Positions 42,090-53,311 of a stretch of DNA of 64,000 bases are shown piece by piece. The number at the start of each line of letters is the position of its first letter. Positions within the stretch are counted from its first letter, which is position 1. The stretch comes from Apophysomyces variabilis. Taxonomy: Eukaryota > Mucoromycota > Mucoromycetes > Mucorales > Mucoraceae. Below the pieces are notes generated by a model. The model was given only the letters and a program-made list of their open reading frames with translations, was not told the DNA's origin and did no database searches. The stretch is taken from NCBI GenBank assembly GCA_002749535.1, contig MZZL01000404.1, positions 219,065 through 283,064 of the forward strand, in the 5' to 3' direction. A program made the position numbers and the translations under genes.

Positions 42090-43059
42090 TCACAAGTCCC
42101 TCACTGCTCGCGTATCATCCTCTTCCTCCTGTTCCTCCTGTTTCTGCGTGTATTCCCGGTAGATCCAATCAAGATCTTCACGACAGAACATTTCAAGTCC
42201 TGGTTGGTTTTGTTCCATCCAGATAACAAACTGTCCCGGGTCACCATGGATCGACCGACATGCAGCCTCTAATTTCTCCTTCTCCTTCACGAATCGCACA
42301 CGTGCAAATTCAGCCGATTGGTTCCACCGAGAGCATGTCATTATCCGTAGTGCGCTATTCATGCAGAGTTGCGCCAGATGTCGCCTGATATCTTCTTCAC
42401 TTGCCTCCATGACTAATTCGCCCATACGAGTCCATACAGCATAATCCAATTTGCGGTGCTTGTTATATTCCACAAAGGCTGCCATCGCGTCCGCCCATCG
42501 TTTGCATAAAGGATAGAAGCGTCCTTTCAGTAGTAAAGTGCCCAATTCCAGCGTAGGCTGAAAAAAGAGACAGAGAAAGAAGGGTAAGACGACGCTTCAC
42601 TTTTTTTTTAATATGCCAGCTTGCCTGTTTTCGATCGAGCATTTTTTCCAAAACGTCCAACTTTCCTGTGCGAGCAGCACAATGTGCTGCAATCTCGCTC
42701 ATTTCGCGTGTATTACTGATTTTACAAGCTTCGTTTGTTTCAGCTACTCGGATATACGCCAATGCGTTTTCTAGCGCGCGGTCGTACCGCTTATACAGAT
42801 AATCGTGTTCAATCGCGTTTTTAATTTGATTTGGACCATGACGTTCCAACATGAGCGTTTCGAAATCTTTGGCTGAATGGAACCACTAGTTGCAAGAGGT
42901 ATGAGTTGAGCTGAAGTACAAGATAACCGTACTTGCTCCTTCCGTCTCTTGTTTGGCTGTGTAAACTATTATTTGCTGTGGTTCTGGTTTCTTCTTCTCT
43001 GTGTCAAGGAAAACATCGTCGTCGAAATCAAACGCCAACGTCAGATCGTCGTCTGTCAT
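42090..43059 (-). CDS. Helical-repeat (TPR-like) protein of unknown function
   Basis: Three exons (43059-42928, 42885-42625, 42557-42090) give 287 codons (286 residues). The N-terminus is very acidic (MTDDDLTLAFDFDDD). The remainder is helical, beginning with WFHSAKDFETLMLERHGPNQIKNA-like sequence (about 45-68) and continuing as paired helices (DRALENALAYIRV, EIAAHCAARTGKLDVLEKML, RWADAMAAFVEYNKHRK) that suggest TPR-type repeats, ending in a Glu/Gln-rich tail. The first intron is only 42 nt and uses a weak GTTATC donor; the second begins with GC. Both junctions keep phase 0 and the helical pattern. The family is not recognised with certainty; an adaptor or scaffold role is inferred from the fold alone. 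Confidence 0.65.
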
Positions 43060-43648
43060 GATCTGTCTCTCTTTTTTCCCTAAAAGAAGCAGACTTGTAG
43101 TGACCCCGATATGCCTCTAAAAAACAAAAAAATAAAAGTCCTTTGCTATAGAATACCCGTTCTTTTGATTGGTTGACTCCCATTTTCTGCTTTTAGGATT
43201 GGAGTTTTTTGGCCAAAACCAGACAATGGAAATGGGCAAACGATAGACATGAGAAAGTTTAAAATACAAAGATATGTACGCCAATACAAGCTACATGCCA
43301 TACAGGAAGTAACGGGAAAAATAACGAAGATTTATTTAATAACCAAAACGTCAACTGAACTCCAAAGGGTCAAAATGACCCGATGTTCATGAAATATCAA
43401 ACAAATACAGTTGGGAAACGGTTTTCACAAACTAGCTGCCGGTTTATCCATAATGAGCGGCGTTGCTTGCTAGTTAACTTGTGCTAAAAAAACAGAAAAT
43501 GCAAAGTCCTTCTTAGTTGTGCGACGACGTAAAGCCATAGGTATTTTAGGATCTGAGACATAGCTACGTAATAAGTACGGACATGCTCGCTGGGACAAAT
43601 TGTCTGCTGGATAAAGAGCATATTGTATAATGATGGAGGGTGTGCTCC

Positions 43649-44067
43649 TCAGTTACCGCCATTTGAAACATTTCTTATTACAAGGGATGGACAAGAATCG
43701 AGACCAGGCGAACTGACCGGGAGCAGATCGGCAACTCCGGATTGCCTGACCGGTATTGCGAAGTCATTCTTCAAGAAATCTCTGAGATAGCGGCGTTGGC
43801 CAATCTTGTCTTCCCCCAAAAGTTTGCCAATCAAGTACTCCTCGTGAGAATTGGCCAGCTCACCGATGGTTGCTGCAGAAGTTTTCACCATGACCTAATG
43901 AAGTAACGCCAGCCGTAGCACATAATAACAAGATATCATACTTTCAAGGCCCACATAGCGTCAACCAAACGTAGCACTCAGATGATTCTGTGGGCGAGGT
44001 TGGCACTTCGACCTTTAGCACTCTTTCCATTGGCAGTATGTGCTCCGTAGGCATTTCCATGGTTCAT
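43649..44067 (-). pseudogene. Degenerate gene with an in-frame TGA
   Basis: From ATG 44067 the frame reads MNHGNAYGAHTANGKSAKG, meets a TGA, then continues in the same frame as VLRLVDAMWALK. A GT-AG intron (GTATGA to TTCATTAG) joins this to VMVKTSAATIGELANSHEEY and a further 60 residues ending at 43649. The text on both sides of the TGA has coding composition and the splice sites are good, so a recently inactivated gene is likely. A chance open frame or an unseen extra intron spanning the TGA is possible. The family is not recognised. Confidence 0.35.
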
Positions 44068-44106
44068 ACGTGGATATACCGTCCTAATATATAAAGAGAA
44101 CTGCTA

Positions 44107-44185
44107 CGGGCACTCCCTTCGCGCAATCTCGCTTCTGGGCATTCTCTCTTTCAGGTACTCTTCTTTCAAACACTCCCACTCTTCA
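44107..44185 (+). repeat. Degenerate 15-bp tandem repeat
   Basis: Five consecutive 15-bp units of the form GGGCACTCTCTTTTC (with substitutions) can be laid out without gaps. Related, less regular units recur at about 44274-44360. The plus strand is pyrimidine-rich. The repeat sits next to the decayed gene and upstream of the sulfite reductase gene; it is a minisatellite with no evident coding role. Confidence 0.55.
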
Positions 44186-45261
44186 GGTGAATTTTTTTTG
44201 CTTGTTAGCATACTTTGTTTTTCAGACAGTCGTAAATACTGCTATTTGTACTTTTTTTTTGCGTACCGCTGGTTATCGGGACACCTGCTTTTGGGCAACT
44301 CTTCTTTCGGGAATTCCCAGTTTTTTGAGTACTTCAAGCGTTTGGGCACTCCGCGCTTACTTGTCAAATGACGTAACCTATTGTTTCCACTGTTTGCTCT
44401 GTAATTTCACAAGTTGTTCTGCGTTTACATTTTGTCCTGGCTAGCAAAATAGGTGTGACGAATGAATGCGGGGGGGAGAACGAACTAACTACGAATGCTA
44501 GTTTTCTTGGTCCTTGCCCTTGACCGGGTGGAAAGCGCTGCTGAATTATGCATTGGAACATTGCCCGTGGTAAGATAATTCCGCTTTCCGTGAACTTAAG
44601 CGCGAAAGCTAATTTCTACGTAACCAGCAGGTCTCATGCTTTGGTGATTAGCTTTGTCAAATATTCCTTCACTCAACTTAGACTGATAAAAATGAGAATG
44701 GACACGCTACTCTGCGGTTGTCGCTTCATCTATAGAAGACATTTTTACGAACGGTCTTTGCATACAGATATAAGATCGTTAGGCAATGTTAGTAATAAAT
44801 CTTCATTGCATATATCAGGAGTGGTAACCAATACATATCATATCTGGAGTTAAGATTTGATTATCTTTGTATACAAGGAGTCTCGTTAGACCTAATAGAT
44901 ATGTAGTGAAGAATTGCATCCTATGTCCAAGACAGCTTTCGAGGAACCGGTTTCCTATAGTATATGTGTAGATGCTCTTATGAATAAATCCGCCAAAAAT
45001 GATCTATCATTATCTGAATACGGGGGCTAACTGAAATATCAGCCCTGATAAACAAATATAGCCGGTCAATTAAAAAACACAATGAATCAATGATGAGATG
45101 ATGAATGCCTCATCATGGCTGTGCGGACCTTGAATTGCCTAAACAGATATGCTGATTGGAACGTTGACCCATTCGCCATGAAATTGCGCCATTTCCATAG
45201 GATCTGAATGGACCATGATTAGTCGATGGCGTGCTGGCAGAAAAAAAATGATCCAAGGGAT

Positions 45262-45267
45262 TATAAA
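45262..45267 (+). promoter_or_regulatory. TATA box that decides the sulfite reductase start
   Basis: TATAAA lies 67 bp upstream of the ATG at 45334. The long open frame extends further upstream to an ATG at 45226, but that lies before the TATA box, so translation most likely starts at 45334. Confidence 0.55.
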
Positions 45268-45333
45268 CTAACTAGGTCCCCATCTCTATCTTTTCTAATC
45301 ATCTTTCTCAACCCTTATCCCTTCATCACAGCC

Positions 45334-48300
45334 ATGTTCGCCTCCACAGCACTGATTGCTGCTCTTTTGAAAGGCAAAGGTGTTGATACCACCGCAGAAA
45401 AACAGATTGAATCTGTTATTACCGAACGGTCTGTCACAGAGACCAAGGTGGTGGTGGAATCCGATTCTACATCAACTACTGGCAGTCAGACAACCTTCGT
45501 TGACGAAGAAACTGCCTTGGAGCTAAAGGCCAGATTGATCGATCTCTTCTCATCCGAAGGACTGTTGCTGAGTGCAAACCAAGCGATCGGTTATGTCGGC
45601 TATGCCTTGAGTGATTTGGTCTTTATCTATCCCGGTTCTTCTTCTTCACTGGGCCAAGGCCTTTCGGGATGGGCTCAGGAAACAGTACGAAACAGCCGAG
45701 AAGAACTTGTCAAGGTCATTGAGATGGAAACCCGTGCAGGTGCTTTGCAAGCCGTTCAGGGCGCATTGGCCCAACAGAAGGACAAGGTCGTTACCGTACT
45801 CACTTCCTCTGAGGCCTTGTTCGCTATGATTCCAAACATTCATGCTCTCGCCCTTGCCCGCCAACCTGCGGTGTTCCATGTCGCTGCTCAATCGGTTGAC
45901 CAAGATCTGGTGGTTCACTCACACGTCGACACCGTTTTGGCTGCTCGAAACACCGGTGCTTTGTTGCTTTCTTCGAGCACAGTACAAGAATCGCACGACA
46001 TTGCAGTGGTGGCACATCTCTTGGCACGAGCCGTTGGTTTACCCGTTATTCATTTCTTCGATGGTGCAGCAGCTTCCAAGGAAATCCAACGAGCTCACTT
46101 ATTGCCTTATCATCACCTTGCGCAGCTTTTCCGTGCCACAACACCAGGTCAGGTCGATTTCGCCGATGCCTATACCGTTGCCAGCAAGATTCTTGCCAAG
46201 TTCAACTACAAGCCTTTCGAATATATTGGCGATGAAAACGCTGAGACGGTGCTGGTCACTTTAGAAGCAAGCACTGCTTCTCTTCGATCTTCAGTGGAAC
46301 GTTCATCTGTCAGCACAAGCGTTGGTTTGCTTAGCATCCGTCTTTACCGGCCATGGTCCGAGGTGGATTTCGCGAGCGCTCTTCCTCGAACAGCACGACG
46401 TGTTGTTGTTTTGGAAGAAGGAGATGGTCTCTTTGCTTTCAATGGTCCGCTCTATCTTGACATTGCAGCTGCCATTCGTTTCTCTCTCGAGCGTCAGGCA
46501 CGCCCTCGATTGGTCACAGCTCAAGCTAGCGATTTCAGTCACTTGCAAAAGGCCCATATCACTGCGCTTGTCAAGGAAGCCGAAAAGGTAACCTTCATCG
46601 ATCTTCTGGCTGGCGTTTTCTCCGAGCGTCTTGAAGAAGACAAGGACGACGATGCCTGGAGTGCTATCTTCTGGGACATTGAGAAGGACGGCTCGGCCAA
46701 GGCAGCTTCACACATTTCACAGCTCATTCATCAACAATCGCCTTCCCTACCTATCGTTGCACGCTCTGCTCGGGATGCCTATCGGTTGGGCGGTGCAGTC
46801 GTGAGCACCCGCATCGGGAACAACAAACATAGCAAGGCCCAATATATTGGCATTCACAACATTGAACTCATCAAGGAATACGATATCCTGGCTCTGGCGG
46901 AGAAGAAGGCAACTGTCTTGGTGCACGGTCCCTGGACCCATGGTGATGAAATTGAAGGTCATCTCACCAACGAATTCAAGCTGGCATTGACTCAACTGGG
47001 CATCAAACTCTACGCTATCGACGGAGCACGTATTGCTGAAGAACTGGGCTTACATCGCAAGTCTAGCCACATCGTCTGGGAAGCTGCATATCTGCATCTG
47101 ACACAATCTGGCAAGGGCAACGCCGCCTCTCGACTGGCTACGCTGTATGAAGAGCTCGAAGTGGGTGAAGACAAGCGCGATTTGCGGGTTTTGACAAACG
47201 ACCTTGTTACGGCAGTTGCCAAGGGTCTGGTAGAAATCGAGCTGTTGCCGCCTTGGACGATTCTCGAGGTGAACGATATCCAGCTGCCAGTTCAGCCTAT
47301 TGATCGCGCAGTGGCTCAAGGTAGCTATGGCGAGGAAGACGATGATGCTGACACTGTGGGCCCTGATGGCGACGACGAGCAGGGTGTTGCTGAAACTGGC
47401 AAATGGCACAAGGCTGCTTGGCACGTTATCTTCAAGGAAGCCTATGGTAGTGAGGCCGCTGTCCGTCCTGATTTGCATGAAGCGACTCATGTGGTACGTC
47501 TCACTGAGAACAAGCGGTTGACACCGGTGACATACGATCGCAATGTCTTCCATCTTGAATTCGATACCACCAAGGCCAACTTGAACTACGAGATTGGTGA
47601 CGCTTTGGGTGTCCATGGTCACAATGATTATCAAGAAGTCCAAGCTTTCATCGACTGGTACGGTCTCAATGCGAATGATGTTGTGGTTGTCAAGAACAAT
47701 GCTCGCAAGGAGACACGCACAGTGTTCCAGCTTTTCTCACAGACGTTGGATATCTTTGGTCGACCTTCCAAGAACTTCTACGAGAAACTGGCTACGTATG
47801 CTACCGATCCCAAGGAACGTGAACAACTGCTCTACCTGGTTTCTGCTGAAGGCAAGGAAGAATATAAAAAGCGCGTGGATGACACAGTGACCTATGAGGA
47901 TCTGCTTCGCGAGTTCACTTCGGCCAAACCGCCATTGGAAGCCTTGGTTCAACTGGTGACACCGATCAAGCCCAGACATTACTCTATTGCCTCGTCGCAG
48001 AAGATGCATGCCAACTCAGTCCATCTCTTGGTTGTGGCTGTCGAATGGAAGAATGCCGCCGGTAAGCAGCGCTATGGTCAGTGCACGCGTTATTTGGCAA
48101 ATCTTGCCCCCGGTGCCGATGTCACTGTGTCCATCAAGCCTTCTGTGATGAAGCTGCCCCCTCTTGATACACAGCCGGTGATTATGGCTGGTCTTGGTAC
48201 GGGTATGGCTCCTTTCCGTGCTTTTATTCAAGAACGTGCGGTGATTAAGGCTTCTGGTAAAGAAGTCGGCCCTGTGGTCTTGTACTTTGGTTCCCGCAAC

Positions 48301-48627
48301 CGTCGCAACGAGTATCTTTATGGTGAAGAACTGGAAGCCTATCACGCCGAAGGTCTGCTTTCGCATATGGGCCTGGCCTTCTCTCGTGACCAGAAACAGA
48401 AGGTGTATATCCAGCACAAGATGATGGAAGATGCCGAGTTGCTCCACGACTATCTGATTAACAAGAACGGTCATTTTTACCTCTGCGGTCCCACCTGGCC
48501 AGTACCTGACGTTAAGGATGCTGTAGTCTACGGTCTCAAAAACTTTGGCGGCATCGACGAAACTAAGGCGTCCGCATTGATTGAGGAATGGAAAGAGAAA
48601 GAGAGATATGTTCTTGAAGTCTATTAA
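45334..48627 (+). CDS. MET10: Sulfite reductase [NADPH] flavoprotein component (Met10 type)
   Basis: A single uninterrupted exon encodes 1,097 residues (yeast Met10 is about 1,035). The N-terminal half is a pyruvate:ferredoxin oxidoreductase-like region, characteristic of fungal Met10. The C-terminal half is the ferredoxin-NADP reductase-like module: FAD-binding KPRHYSIASS, nucleotide-binding GLGTGMAPFRAF, YFGSRNRRNEYLY, and the terminal YVLEVY. With the haem-containing beta subunit it reduces sulfite to sulfide in the sulfate assimilation route, in the cytosol. An acidic stretch (EEDDDADTVGPDGDDEQ, near 705) separates the two halves. Codon use is biased, as in eL6. It is the only long intronless gene here, unlike its intron-rich neighbours. 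Start chosen at 45334 because of the TATA box at 45262 and the unconvincing sequence encoded upstream. Confidence 0.95.
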   Translation: MFASTALIAALLKGKGVDTTAEKQIESVITERSVTETKVVVESDSTSTTGSQTTFVDEETALELKARLIDLFSSEGLLLSANQAIGYVGYALSDLVFIYPGSSSSLGQGLSGWAQETVRNSREELVKVIEMETRAGALQAVQGALAQQKDKVVTVLTSSEALFAMIPNIHALALARQPAVFHVAAQSVDQDLVVHSHVDTVLAARNTGALLLSSSTVQESHDIAVVAHLLARAVGLPVIHFFDGAAASKEIQRAHLLPYHHLAQLFRATTPGQVDFADAYTVASKILAKFNYKPFEYIGDENAETVLVTLEASTASLRSSVERSSVSTSVGLLSIRLYRPWSEVDFASALPRTARRVVVLEEGDGLFAFNGPLYLDIAAAIRFSLERQARPRLVTAQASDFSHLQKAHITALVKEAEKVTFIDLLAGVFSERLEEDKDDDAWSAIFWDIEKDGSAKAASHISQLIHQQSPSLPIVARSARDAYRLGGAVVSTRIGNNKHSKAQYIGIHNIELIKEYDILALAEKKATVLVHGPWTHGDEIEGHLTNEFKLALTQLGIKLYAIDGARIAEELGLHRKSSHIVWEAAYLHLTQSGKGNAASRLATLYEELEVGEDKRDLRVLTNDLVTAVAKGLVEIELLPPWTILEVNDIQLPVQPIDRAVAQGSYGEEDDDADTVGPDGDDEQGVAETGKWHKAAWHVIFKEAYGSEAAVRPDLHEATHVVRLTENKRLTPVTYDRNVFHLEFDTTKANLNYEIGDALGVHGHNDYQEVQAFIDWYGLNANDVVVVKNNARKETRTVFQLFSQTLDIFGRPSKNFYEKLATYATDPKEREQLLYLVSAEGKEEYKKRVDDTVTYEDLLREFTSAKPPLEALVQLVTPIKPRHYSIASSQKMHANSVHLLVVAVEWKNAAGKQRYGQCTRYLANLAPGADVTVSIKPSVMKLPPLDTQPVIMAGLGTGMAPFRAFIQERAVIKASGKEVGPVVLYFGSRNRRNEYLYGEELEAYHAEGLLSHMGLAFSRDQKQKVYIQHKMMEDAELLHDYLINKNGHFYLCGPTWPVPDVKDAVVYGLKNFGGIDETKASALIEEWKEKERYVLEVY

Positions 48628-49543
48628 ATATATTTTGCTCATTTTTAGCATTACAATAAAACAATTCATACTATCTACGATATTTTCTGGTAAAAACTCT
48701 CTTTAAACAAACTTGTGGTGTTTGAAATGAAAAGAAAGAGAAACACGAGGGAGAGGCCTAGAACAATAATACTTGAAGTATAGAAACCTTTTTCAAGACA
48801 TTTTGCAATGGATGCGATTTTTAACATCAATCAATGTTTATTTGCCACCTGGAGTTTGTTTAAGCTCTGCTCTGTGTATTGATACCTGGTGAACTCTTTG
48901 TCTGTATCCTATTCGTTACGCCGGAACTCGCAAATTTCTAACTAGATGAAAGCAACGCCTAACCGAATCTATCACCACGTCTGGCTCTGCTAATCTGGGA
49001 GAATATGCGTTAGATGTATTAGGTCAAAGCAACTTTTTTGTTTTCATGTCCTCAGAACCCCTGCACATGAATCCTAGCAATGACCCTGCGACCATTTCAA
49101 GAAGAGCATGGTCAAGTGCAGCTCTTTGCTCATCGTTTGCAATATTTAACGTGATTTGACACGATTCATCACCGGACATGGATTAACTAAAGTATGAACT
49201 TCATTCTACCTTTGGATGTTCAACAGGTGAATCTGAGAAGAACAGAGTCCTAACGCGTTTTATCGGGTTGGGAAAAGCTGTCACCAGGAATCTCCGATTT
49301 GGCTGTGTCCTAGACATCTTTTTGTTACACACAGTGGGTATTTGAACAGGACATGAGCATTTGAAACGCCTAGCTATTTGGATGATGCCAATGACCCCTA
49401 AGCAGAAGGCTACAAATAATTTTGCAAGCTATTGAAATTGACAAGAGTAGGATTTATTGAAATTTAAGTTATATGCAAAACTACAGATTATACATTGGTA
49501 AAGAGGGAAAAGGAATAGAGTAAATGCACCAAGAACAAGAATA
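48628..49543. other. Convergent 3' spacer between Met10 and the P-type ATPase
   Basis: 916 bp between two stop codons. It is AT-rich and has no supportable gene or RNA. Confidence 0.5.
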
Positions 49544-52500
49544 TTACCATGCCATTCTTCCGAAGAGACTATTAGGGTATGTTCTTGCCAAATACTTTCG
49601 GGTTTCGTCAGCAACCATGATCATCGCTGCCCAGCCAAAAGGAATAAACCAGAATTTGACGGGAATAGGGGAGGTTCCAAGATAAACGTTGAAGACGGGA
49701 ACATAGAGGATAATGAGAGCAATAGACAGCGAAGCAAGCATAGCACCGAATAAATAAAGGTTGCGGTTAGGACCCCACAGAGGGTTGGCTTGGACAAGGG
49801 AGAGACGTCGGGTTCTGGTGGAGAGAACGTTACCCCACTGGCAAATGACCAAGTTGACAAAGTACACGGATTGGGCGGTATTAACAAGAGCAGTAATTTC
49901 ATCCGCTGTCTTGCCCATGTATCCACCGGCATCTGTCAATGCAGAGAAGGACAAGAAAACTGCGCTTGGGGGCAGTCCATTCATTGAGAGGAAGAGGTAG
50001 CAGTTAAACATAGAGGTCAACATTTCCATCAGGCCAATGAAACCATAAGCCTGAAGAAGAAGCTTGAAATTGACAAGTCGATCCTTCTTAGGGCGGCGAG
50101 GAGGACGTTGAAGAAGACCAGCTTCAGGTTTTTCCATCATAAGCGCCATGGATGGCATCAAGTCAGTAAAGACGCAAATGACAATCATCTGGAAGGAGGA
50201 CATCGTCTGAGGAGAACCAAGGAAGATATTAACAACCACAGGCCACAGTTCTGACCAGGAACCAGCTGGAAGCAGATACAGAATAACTTTCTTAAGGTTA
50301 TCAAACACCATTCGACCGCTTTCAATGGCTGTAACGATACTGGAAAACTTTCCAAGCAAGATCACATCACCAGCCTCGATTGCAACATCGCTACCTCCAC
50401 CCATAGCCACACCAATATCAGCAGCCTTCAGGGAAGGAGCGTCATTGACACCGTCACCGGTCATGGCCACGACATTTTCACGTTTCTGGAATTCCTTGAT
50501 GATACGGAGCTTCTGATCGGGGGATGTTCGTGCAAATACGATTTCCTGGAACTGACACACTTGCTCCCACATTGAGTCATTCAAAGTTATTAAATCCGAT
50601 CCAGACAGCAAAAGAGAACTAGAACCACGTTCTTCAATAACGGTTTTCGAAGCATTACTTGCAGCAATATCCGAGTCGCTTGGTCCATATTCCGTTGTAT
50701 CAACGTATTTCACGACATCTTCGATTGGCATATCTGGTTTTAAGTCAGCAATGGTTTTTGGGTGTTGCGTCGTGAAAATGCCGATCTCTCTTGCGATAGC
50801 AGCAGCTGTGGCAGGGAAATCTGGGACAAAAAAATGAGTTAGTATCACCGCTGTGTTACCAAAGGCTTTTGTTACACGAACCTCCTGTAACCATGTAGAA
50901 TCGAATACCGGCCGCACGGCAAATGCGAACCGTCTCAGCACTCTCCGGACGTGGAGGGTCAACAATCGCCAATAGACCAATGACAGCCAAGTCCTGGTTC
51001 ATGTTGGCTGCCCAAGAACCAAAGGTGGAAGTTCCAACTTGAGTACCTGCTGGTGTTTCCTCGGACCGAATCACACGACGAGCGAGCAACAAGACACGTT
51101 TACCGTTATGTGCCCAGCGTGTCTGAAGATCGGTGATAATCTCGCGACGTTTGTCAGTCAATGCTTGTTCGGTACCATCCGGTAAGACGACAGAAGAACA
51201 ACGGTTCAACAAATAATCAGGAGCACCCTTACAGAACAGGACCCAATCATCCAAACCCACTGGCGTATCCACGGTTGATAATGCATTGGCTAAATTTTGT
51301 TCCAGTGGCTGATGGACCGTGAGCATCCACTTATTCTTAGAATTGAAAGGGATCTCGAATATTTTCTGAGCCTTTGCCCGCACGTCCTTTACCGTCCAAG
51401 TAGGATTTACGCTCTCGGCAAAACGTAAAATAGCAGAGTCAGTGGCGTCACCGAACGTGTTGCGAAGCTGAACTTCCTTATCCATGGTTTCCGGATCAAA
51501 CGTAGCAGCGTTGCAGAGCGCAGCTGCAACTTGGAGATGGATGAGTTGATGTGCTACAGCATTCGCCGAGTCACCCTCTTCTTTCACAATCACATCACGG
51601 CACGAAGTGGAAGTGAACTCTTGTCCATGGAGGCCTGCATCGGACACAAACATCTTGTTCTCCGTAAGTGTACCCGTCTTATCTGAGCAAAGCACATTGA
51701 CACTTCCCAAGGTTTCTACCGTGGTTAAGACCTTGCAAAGCACGTTACTCTTGGCCATGCGGTTCGCCGTGATGGTGAGACTCTGGATAAACAGACGAAC
51801 ACGGGAACCCGATTTAGCGCAAACTGTGCGCAGACAATGAAAACTTTCGAACTTACCAGGGTGACAGCGACAGGCATACCCTCAGGCACAAATGCAACAA
51901 TCACACTGATCACGTCGATCAAGGCATTGGAAACACTGAGGTAATTCGGGTAATCAACGCGTAGCCATGCAGCCCATGTGATCAGACAGATAGCACCAAC
52001 TGTAATAGATAAACAAGCAATAATAATGACGAAGCGTAAAATTTCCACTTGCAGGGTCGTACGAGCACCTGTATCAGACAAGGACAATTTGGCAATACGT
52101 CCCATCAGCGTGTTATCACCAATCGACACCACCACACCAACACCAGAACCATTGAGACAGTGGGTTCCCATCATGGCTACGTTATGACTCTCGAGGACAT
52201 TGGGGTCGGTTGCTTCGACGGTACCAGGAATGGCTTCGGATTCACCAGTTAAAATGGAACGATCAAACTTAAGGTCGTCACTGACGCTCACAAGACGAAG
52301 GTCTGCTGGGATCTTGTCACCCATCTTGATATGCACAATGTCGCCGGGCACTAAATGCGCAGCATCCAGTATCATGGTCTTGCCGTCTCTTTGCACTAAA
52401 CTTTGCGTGGGAAGCATATTGTGAATGGAATCCATGATACGACTGGTGGACCAATCCTGCCATGCATTGAAAAAGGCCTGCAGAAAGACAACAAACATCA

Positions 52501-53192
52501 AGATGACAGCTAAAGCCAGATTCAAAGCAGAAGGGTTAGGCTCGCCGAGAGGGCGCCATGAAATCCTAATAGGAAAAAGAAAACACAAAAACACTGCTTG
52601 TAAGATAAAGAAGTTTTTTTTTGGCTTGGGGCGCTAAAGGAAAGGGAGCTTACCAGCAAATGATACTTGCAAACCATAGAAGACCACAGAATCCACCAAA
52701 GAAATAACCAAAGATTTTTCGCATCCAATTGCTAGGAGGACGCGAAATGGCGTTTTTGCCATGTCGCGATGCACGCTTGATAGCCTGCTCCGTATCAAGA
52801 CCTTGCTCCAGGCTGGTATTGTATTGTTGTGTCACTTCATCCACGGTCAGCGTGTGGTATTTTGCCGCGGCAAGATCTAAAAATTGCGACAAGATTAGAA
52901 CTGTATAACTAGGTTCATGCTTATTCAACAAGTTAGATTGTTTACCTTCTGCTAGATCGCCTTTGCCTTTCTTCTTGGATTTCTGTTTGATCGTCCCAGC
53001 TGCTTGACTTTCTGAGACCGTGATAGACAAGGTTCGATATGCAATGATCGTATGGCCTCTGGTAGAGGGTCGTCTCTGAATGGATCGACGGGAACTCGAG
53101 GGTTGGTCGGCATGACTATGGTTCTGGATACCATCGAAGTGGATCACCTTTTGCTCCAGACCAAGCTCACAATCTTTTTCAGATACATCCAT
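49544..53192 (-). CDS. P-type cation ATPase, Na+/K+-ATPase-like (type II)
   Basis: Five exons (53192-52946, 52876-52654, 52565-51857, 51782-50882, 50820-49544) give 1,119 codons (1,118 residues). After a basic N-terminal tail come the cation_ATPase N domain (YHTLTVDEV), actuator motif TGES, the phosphorylation site CSDKTGTLTEN (Asp near 427), the nucleotide-binding FCKGAPDYLL, and the hinge MTGDGVNDAPSLK. Ten membrane segments fit, including the long C-terminal bundle. The order and the C-terminal region are closest to Na+/K+-ATPase alpha subunits and the fungal alkali-cation ATPases (NK/ACU groups). The TM4 motif is VPEGMPVAVTL, differing from the animal PEGLL. The likely role is plasma-membrane Na+ or K+ transport; the ion cannot be told from sequence. 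No beta subunit is nearby. A TATA box lies at 53304-53311. Confidence 0.92.
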
Positions 53193-53303
53193 TTGTTTTC
53201 GCTTGGAGACAATAAAAGAAATATAAGAAAAAAAGAAAAGAGTGGCTCAAGAGCCGGGGGGTTTGGAAGGTAAAGGGGATTTAGGGATTAATAAATTGAG
53301 GGC

Positions 53304-53311
53304 TTTTTATA
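53304..53311 (-). promoter_or_regulatory. TATA box of the P-type ATPase gene
   Basis: The minus strand reads TATAAAAA 112 bp before the ATG at 53192, a good position for a fungal TATA element. Confidence 0.5.

Larger units (their letters stand above)
43060..45333. other. Spacer with a decayed gene and a minisatellite
   Basis: 2.3 kb upstream of the sulfite reductase gene. It contains a probable pseudogene (43649-44067), a degenerate 15-bp tandem repeat (44107-44185, with related units to about 44360), and otherwise AT-rich DNA without coding signals. Confidence 0.5.

Noticed and set aside
45226..45333. N-terminal extension of the sulfite reductase frame (Met at 45226)
   Set aside because: The extra 36 residues are hydrophobic and unlike the family, and the TATA box at 45262 lies downstream of that Met. 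The start at 45334 is preferred.
47050..48669. Long minus-strand open frames opposite the sulfite reductase gene
   Set aside because: They are shadow frames of a codon-biased gene; they show no domain or splice signal.
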